A DNA stretch of 64,000 bases, taken from NCBI GenBank assembly GCA_024741835.1, contig JAENRP010000062.1, positions 124,507 to 188,506 of the forward strand. The letters are read 5' to 3'. This stretch comes from Diplocarpon mali (lineage: Eukaryota > Ascomycota > Leotiomycetes > Helotiales > Drepanopezizaceae). Of this stretch, positions 58,373-64,000 are shown piece after piece. The notes under the pieces were generated by a model. The model did not search any database and was not told the origin of the DNA. It saw only the letters and a program-made list of their open reading frames with translations. Both the position numbers and the translations under genes were made by a program. Positions within the stretch are counted from its first letter, which is position 1. Each line of letters starts with the position of its first letter.

Positions 58373-60611
58373 CTAATGTAATATACCAGCAATAAAAAGA
58401 GAGAATTATAGATAGTATACAGTTATCAATTCTATATATTGAATCGCGGGATGCTCTTAGTCAAGATAACTTCCCGTTCGTTGTACAAATATTATGCATT
58501 GATTAATGATCAAAAGACCGTAGGTTTTGAGAGTGTTCGGCTTCACCAAGTCAAAAGACTTACTGTAGAAGTCTTGGGCCTAGTTGGGAAAGAAATAAAA
58601 AAGAAGTTTTGATACATGGCCTTTTTTCATAATTCGAAGCTATCTAGTTCCCGTTTGTGTCTTATGATTATTTTACACATTTCAAGTGATGAGTCGTGTT
58701 TATTTGTTTTGTGTCATTATTTTACTGCTTAGGCCCAATCTTGAAATGGAATACTAGATCTCAGTTGTTCCAATCCATATACTATTTCACTGTATTTTAT
58801 AACTTGCAAACGCAGACATATAACAATACTCCGTAATGGATCTGCATCGGCCGTCCAGTCATAAATTCCCCCTTCACTAGATTCTCAGGTTACGCTCCTC
58901 GTTCCTCTTATGTGCCTGCTGTTTTGCTAACTCTTTTGTAGGAGGAAGTTCAGGTGGAGTATAGGTTACATTGCCTTCCACCAAAGTTCCGGTAGGAGCC
59001 GACGCAATCAGGGCACCGGCAGTTCGCCAGCGCCTCTTCCAGCCGCTACTGAAGCCTCAACAGAAGCGGAAGACTCTTCATCAGCATCATCTTGAGCAGC
59101 CAGTGGCGCTGCAATGCCGCGATCCTGCAAGCAGCGGCCTCGCGTGCTGCCAACTGTTTTAGGAGCCGGAGGTCCTATTTCTGCTAAACGTGTTGCCGCT
59201 GCGGTTCGGATGAGTGGGGGCGACGGCGTTGGTTCTCATCATCCGAGGATGCATATGACCGTTGCAAATCGTGCTTGCCTGGACGGCGGGCAGGAGGTCA
59301 GAGAGAATGCGGGAGCACGGGGGAGGATCCGACGAGGTGGGAATAATCACTTGCATCTTGATCGATACCCAGCGCCAGGGGCCATTTTACCGCACCCGCC
59401 AGCTCGAGCAGGCAAACGACACCGAGCACATGCACCACCACAGCGCTTGACGGCTGCTGTACCTACTGCTGAGTACACCAAACAACCCCCCCCTCCTCTC
59501 GGCGCACCGGTCGTCGCTCAGACATTGCCGACCGAACCTGGGAAGTGTCCCAGATGCGACCAACATGGACGAGTAGGTGTTGAGCATGCAGATCATGAAG
59601 AGCGAGGGCGGCCAGCGTTCGGTCCCATCAACAAAGAGGGATGCAGCTGGAGCAGTAGCCAGTGTTCGCTTATCCATCGTACCGGGCAAGCAGATGAATC
59701 AAAACAATTCTGGCCACCTGTGGCATTCTCCTGGACCTTGAATGAATCAGTCCCATCGGGGCTTTCTGGAGGCGTAGAAATTTTAGGCTTAGAAGAGTAT
59801 TGGTGACTGAAGGGATCGGCAAACCGTCGGAGAGGATGACCATGTCTTGTTGCAGAACTGGAAGAGTTAGGTCTTCTTGAATTGTCGGAGCTGTGTGCAT
59901 CGTAACAGATGATGCACTGCTTCTTTGCTCAACCTCTTCTCTTGCTTGGTGCGGTGAACTAGACTTTTATCAGAACGCGACTTCTGCACAGATAGCTTGG
60001 ATACTTGCGCATTGTAAATATCAGGCACATTTTGCTCATCTTGCTCTTGAACGATGAGTGTGTTTCCAGCGTAAAGTATCGCAATTCATGAAATCCCTGC
60101 TGCTGGAGCCGACTATCCGCTGCGGGGAACGAGGCAGACGATTGAACAAGCCCTCACAACCCCTTTCGAACACTTACGTCTGGGAGAGAGAGGATTCGTC
60201 ACCTCAATTCTCACCTCGATTGTGAAAGTGTCTCCATCGTGAGCAAATGAAAGCAACATGGGAGGACCAGGATGCGGCGTTTTGGACAGTGATCTGCGAT
60301 GAAGCAGTATGCTCGGAAATCTGGTCGTCGTTCGCGAGAGCTTGAGAGCGAAACCAATGCAGCACAAATGTCGTCGAGACCTCTGCGTGATTGGCTCTGC
60401 CGAAGATTGTTACCGTTGCCGCGAAAAATCCGCGAGACGCGCAGTGCTCGTCTGTCGCTCTCCGGACTAGCACGAGCTTAAAGTGCTTTTGACTCCCGAC
60501 TCGTGGCATCTTCAGCCTCGCCAAAGCCTCGTCAACCAGCGTCGACACGATGGCTTCATGAAATCGCAGGACGACGTCCCCCTCCCCCGCCATCCCCTCC
60601 AGACTCGCAAC

Positions 60612-62403
60612 ATGGCGATCCGCCACTCGCCCATGGCCCTTCCCGCCGCCTCTGAGCTCAGCTTCACCGAAACGCTCAGCCTGCTCTCCCTCTCCCTCGC
60701 CAGCATGGGCATAATCGCCAACACCTTCCGCGGCGACGGGGAGCCTCTCGTCGCCTCACTGGCCTGCAGCGGCATCGCGTTCGCCGCCTCGTACGCCATG
60801 ATCCGCTGGCTGGGGCCAACGTTCATAAAGGCCGGGCTGAAGGGCAGGGATATGTCCAAGGTGCAGAAGAGGGAGATCCCCGAGACGATGGGCGCGGTCT
60901 GCGCGGTGGTGTATATGTTGATTGTGATTGTGTTTATCCCGTTTCCGTTCTACAAGGACATCGTGGCCGCGACGTCGGGAGGGGGGAACAGAGATGTGGT
61001 GCTCGAGCTGGATGTGGTGCAGACGGGCAGGTTCTTGCATCGGTTTCCTCACAGCAAGGTACGGCCGCGAGCTCTTGCATGTCCGGGGATTTGTGCTGCG
61101 TCGCTATAGACGCCGCGCGAGGAAGATTCGGAGAGGCGTCTGCCCGTGATGCGGTTTGACGGGGTCTTCTCGGCTGCTCTACACGGTCCATTCGGCCTTG
61201 GGCGTCGATGTTTACTTTCGCTACCCTCTCATGTCGCAGTAGCATGTGGTCCCAAGTGGCACCAGCATTGTAGTCACAATGTTCGAGACCTCCAAGATAC
61301 TCGAGTTATTGCAGTCCAGAGGCCTTGTTTGTTGACATTGGCCGTCTCCCCCTCCCTCACACGTCTCTCCTGGTCTCTTCCTCGCGACGACCCCTCACCG
61401 CACCCGTGTTAACAGCCCGTAGCTAGCATCCTACCTCTCGGCAATCCTCTCCCTCCAATCTGTCATCCTCCTCGGCGTCGGCGACGACCTCTTCGATATC
61501 CGGTGGCGGCACAAGTTCTTCATCCCAGGCATCGCCTCCATCCCGTTGCTCATCGTCTACTTTGTCGACTTCGGCGTCACCCACATCGTGATCCCGATCC
61601 CCCTGCGGCCCTACCTCGGCGGCCTCTTCGACCTGGGGCCGCTGTACTACGTATACATGTTCGCCATCGCCATCTTCTGCCCGAACAGCATCAACATCCT
61701 CGCCGGTATCAACGGCATCGAAGTCTCGCAGTCGCTGGTCATCGCCTCCCTCCTCATGCTCAACGATCTCTCCTACCTCCTCTCCCCCCCAAGCACGTCC
61801 GTGGCCCTGCACCCCGCGACCGACTCCCACCTCTTCTCGCTCTTCTTCCTGCTCCCCTTCATCGGCGTCTCGCTCGCGCTGCTCTGCCACAACTGGTACC
61901 CCTCTCGCGTCTTCGTCGGCGACACGTACTGCTACTTCGCCGGCATGGTGTTCGCCGTCGTCGGCATCCTGGGCCACTTCAGCAAGACCCTGCTGCTGCT
62001 CTTCATCCCCCAGATCTTCAACTTCGTCTACTCGGCCCCGCAGCTGTTCCGCCTGATCCCGTGCCCGCGCCACCGGCTGCCGCGCTTCAACGCGCGGACC
62101 GGGTTGATGGAGGCGTCCGTGACCGAGTGGGCGGTCCCGCCTTCGCACTTCCAACAGCTCGCCCTGACGCTGCTGCATCGGGTGCGGCTGCTACGGGTCA
62201 GCTGGGACGAGCAAGGAGTAGTAGTGGCGAGCTCCAACCTCACGATCTTGAACCTGTGGTTGGTGTGGTTTGGGCCCAAGAGGGAGGATCGCCTCGCGCT
62301 GGAGATTCTGGGCTTGCAGGTGCTGGTGGGGCTGTGCGGGTTGTTTGCGAGGCACAATTTCGCGCTGCTGATTTTCGAGAGCGATAATCTGAAGGTCATG
62401 TAG
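60612..62403 (+). CDS. ALG7: UDP-GlcNAc:dolichyl-phosphate GlcNAc-1-phosphotransferase
   Basis: ALG7 performs the first step of N-glycan precursor synthesis on the cytosolic face of the ER, and is the target of tunicamycin. I read two exons, 60612-61058 and 61423-62403, giving 475 aa. About ten membrane helices are visible. The core motifs of the family are present: KVQKREIPETMGAV near residues 80-95, VGDDLFDIRWRHKF, FCPNSINILAGINGIE, and a PSRVFVGDTYCYFAGM segment. The C-terminal domain with NLTILNLWLVWFGP is fungal. I chose the ATG at 60612 (context cgcaacATGgc); an upstream in-frame ATG at 60558 exists. The intron of 364 nt is far longer than others in this window but has gtacgg and cgtag sites, and splicing joins HSK to LASYLSAI as in other ALG7 proteins. 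Confidence 0.95.
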
Positions 62404-62726
62404 CGATAGAGACAGAAGATACGGCTTTTGATGTGCAAGAAGGGTTGACTATCTATACGCCATGGGGGAATGCAACACGTGAAAGCAGAGCGGCATCCGT
62501 CCACAGACGAGGCGAGATGTCAATACAGAGATCAGCATGTTGCCAGAGGACCGGACGACAGCATCGGTGAAGTAGTGAACTCATACCATAGGCCCCGGGC
62601 GAGTCGAAAAGTGGATGAAAGGCAAGAAGACACACCACAGGTCCACATATCACGCCTCACCCTGCCTCGCCCCCACGCAACCCTCTTACTTGGTTGACTA
62701 GATCACGTGGGTCGGTGATGGGTCTC

Positions 62727-62763
62727 GGGGCTCAGGGCTCCGGGCTCAGGGCTCAGGGCTCAG
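62727..62763. repeat. 7-bp minisatellite (GGGCTCA)
   Basis: About five units of gggctca, with one ccgggctc variant. Confidence 0.8.
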
Positions 62764-63237
62764 TCTGGAGCACGGTACATGATTCAAATGCTGGGAGGAA
62801 AGTCCACGACGTTCTACCCCCTGGCCGTCGAGTGATCAACGCAGAACCGCCAGGGGCGCCTGGCGCTTGGTTTCGACGTGTGTAAGAAATCGAAAGTCTA
62901 GCGGTAAGGACTGGCCAAGGTTATGCCCGACCTTGGACAGGACTCCTTGTGAGTGTATCCGACCTCTACCACACCCCTAGAAGACGAGAAGACCTCCAAG
63001 TACGGCTGATAAAACACGCCGACGCCTCGGCCCCAGCTGACGGCTCTCGCGCAGGCCCTCGCTTAGGTCTCGCGGTGATGTCGCCGGAGGACTTGGACAT
63101 GGCCGTGGATGCTGGGGCTGGACGGCCGCTGGCCTCGCTTAGCTGTTTGTTTACTTGGTGACCCCCCGGCCGTGGCGGGACGGCGGGACGTCTGGCCTGT
63201 CTACCGTCCTGCCTTTGATATGCTCATGTGCACACGT

Positions 63238-63277
63238 ACATCTACACATCTACACATCTACACATCTACACATCTCC
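63238..63277. repeat. 8-bp minisatellite (ACATCTAC)
   Basis: Four to five tandem units reading acatctac. Confidence 0.8.
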
Positions 63278-63321
63278 ATATCCACACCCACCCACCTCCC
63301 CAAAGTCAATGTTTCCCACAC

Positions 63322-63378
63322 CGAAACCCGAGACCCAAGACCCGAGACCCGAGACTCGAGACCCGAGACCCGGGACCC
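63322..63378. repeat. 7-bp minisatellite (GAGACCC)
   Basis: About seven diverged units of gagaccc and variants (caagacc, gagactc, gggaccc). Confidence 0.8.
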
Positions 63379-64000
63379 TACTACTGCCGCACAAACTCAC
63401 TCTCCTGCTCTTTTACCCTCCCTCTTTCCTCAATCTCTTCAGCCCGAGCCTCGACCTAGGTGAGATCCCCGCCGTCGCCGTCTCGACCCGCGTGCCGATA
63501 CCGCACGGCTCCCCTCTCTCCCTCTCCCTCTCCCTTCTCCAGCCCCTCCCCCCAAGCAAGTGCACAAGACCGCCACGCATCGGTCTCAGATCCGAGCGGG
63601 TCGACCAAACGGGTACGTCACGCGCCGCTCCAACAGCTCCCCCACCTTCTTCCTACTGGTGCTTGCCTCAGTTCATCACCAGGCTCGGTTGCCATCACTT
63701 CACGTCCTCACAGCCACGCACACGCTCATCACGCTGAGAGTCCTTTCGTCTCATTCTCACGCCCTAGAGGCTGTACTCATCTGCGTCATGCATGCTCATG
63801 CCCCCTCGCATCTCATCTCTCTCATGAGCTTAAATGTTAGCTACTGTTACAAGCAGGCGGGTATCCTTTCTCTCCCATTGCCTCTCACCCTCCCACCATT
63901 CACGGCCATGTATTCAGCCAGCCCACCAAGAAGAGAGAAGAAAAAAACAGAGTACCAGTACGCCAGAGAAGCTATGCCAAGCACTCTTTTAAGGTCCCCT

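Larger units (their letters stand above)
57102..60611. other. AT-rich island and flanking region before ALG7
   Basis: About 57.2-58.9 kb is AT-rich with a degraded element copy. From 58.95 to 59.9 kb composition is near normal and both strands show protein-like but unconnected frames (for example a plus frame 59114-59806 and minus frames at 59387-59689 and 59670-59900); I cannot name a family or find consistent splice joins. The region 59.9-60.6 kb is the promoter of ALG7. Confidence 0.5.
62404..64000. other. Right flank with minisatellites and CT-rich tracts
   Basis: No gene is supported. Short tandem repeats occur at 62727-62763, 63238-63277 and 63322-63378. From about 63410 to 63560 and again near 63870 pyrimidine-rich tracts resemble fungal promoter or leader sequence, so a gene may start beyond the right edge. 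Confidence 0.5.

Noticed and set aside
61423..62178. A 251-codon minus frame rich in Glu, Asp and Arg
   Set aside because: Antisense shadow of ALG7 exon 2.
61503..62387. A 294-codon plus frame rich in Arg, Pro and His
   Set aside because: Out-of-frame shadow of ALG7 exon 2, whose own frame has clear family motifs.
62815..62945. A tRNA-like string (gtctagcggtaaggact)
   Set aside because: It resembles a D-arm but no matching anticodon and T-arms with paired stems can be placed.
1..64000. CRISPR arrays, prokaryotic operons, rRNA genes and telomeric repeats
   Set aside because: Spliceosomal introns show a nuclear fungal genome; no regularly spaced repeats with unique spacers, no rRNA-like sequence and no TTAGGG arrays were seen.

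Overview
The window looks like nuclear DNA of a filamentous ascomycete (Pezizomycotina). Most genes carry short introns (about 44-152 nt, one of 364 nt) with GTRNGT-like donors and CTRAC/CTGAC-like branch sites. Housekeeping proteins of clear fungal type alternate with AT-rich, gene-free blocks that look mutated by repeat-induced point mutation (RIP). A plant-pathogenic or saprotrophic lifestyle is suggested by a secreted family-3 pectate lyase. A class such as Leotiomycetes is only a guess.

Left block (1-7.9 kb): a CT-rich, repeat-bearing flank, then cystathionine beta-lyase and the Msp1/ATAD1 membrane AAA-ATPase, both on the minus strand. The monopolin/kinetochore subunit Csm1/Pcs1 is divergent from Msp1. 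From 7.9 to 28.3 kb the sequence is AT-rich and almost empty. It holds decayed repeats, the pectate lyase alone at 18.46-19.66 kb, and one three-exon MFS drug/polyamine-type transporter at 23.7-25.3 kb. A broken family-2 glycosyltransferase follows at 28.5-29.3 kb.

The middle block (30-45 kb) returns to normal base composition: a low-complexity conserved-looking protein, an HD-domain 5'-nucleotidase-like protein, an F-box protein, a membrane-anchored type-B carboxylesterase, a YCH1/Ibp1-like rhodanese phosphatase and a charged hypothetical protein. A tandem array of about 82-bp units sits at 36.4-36.85 kb.

The right block (47-62.4 kb) holds the COPI beta-prime coat subunit, a GH72 beta-1,3-glucanosyltransferase, a frameshifted sugar-transporter pseudogene, a DUF6697-like protein, a second RIP-like AT-rich island (57.2-58.9 kb), and ALG7, the first enzyme of the dolichol oligosaccharide pathway. 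COPI, ALG7 and the GPI-type GH72 enzyme all belong to the secretory and cell-wall pathway, but they are independent transcription units and no cluster is implied.

The most interesting points are: a probable overlooked C-terminal intron in the GH72 gene that restores a GPI signal; three collinear degraded copies of one unnamed element at about 10.3-10.6 (minus), 12.1-12.8 and 57.7-58.4 kb; a pair of about 100-bp repeats with a B-box-like end; the 82-bp tandem array; and several decayed genes. I found no convincing new multi-gene system.
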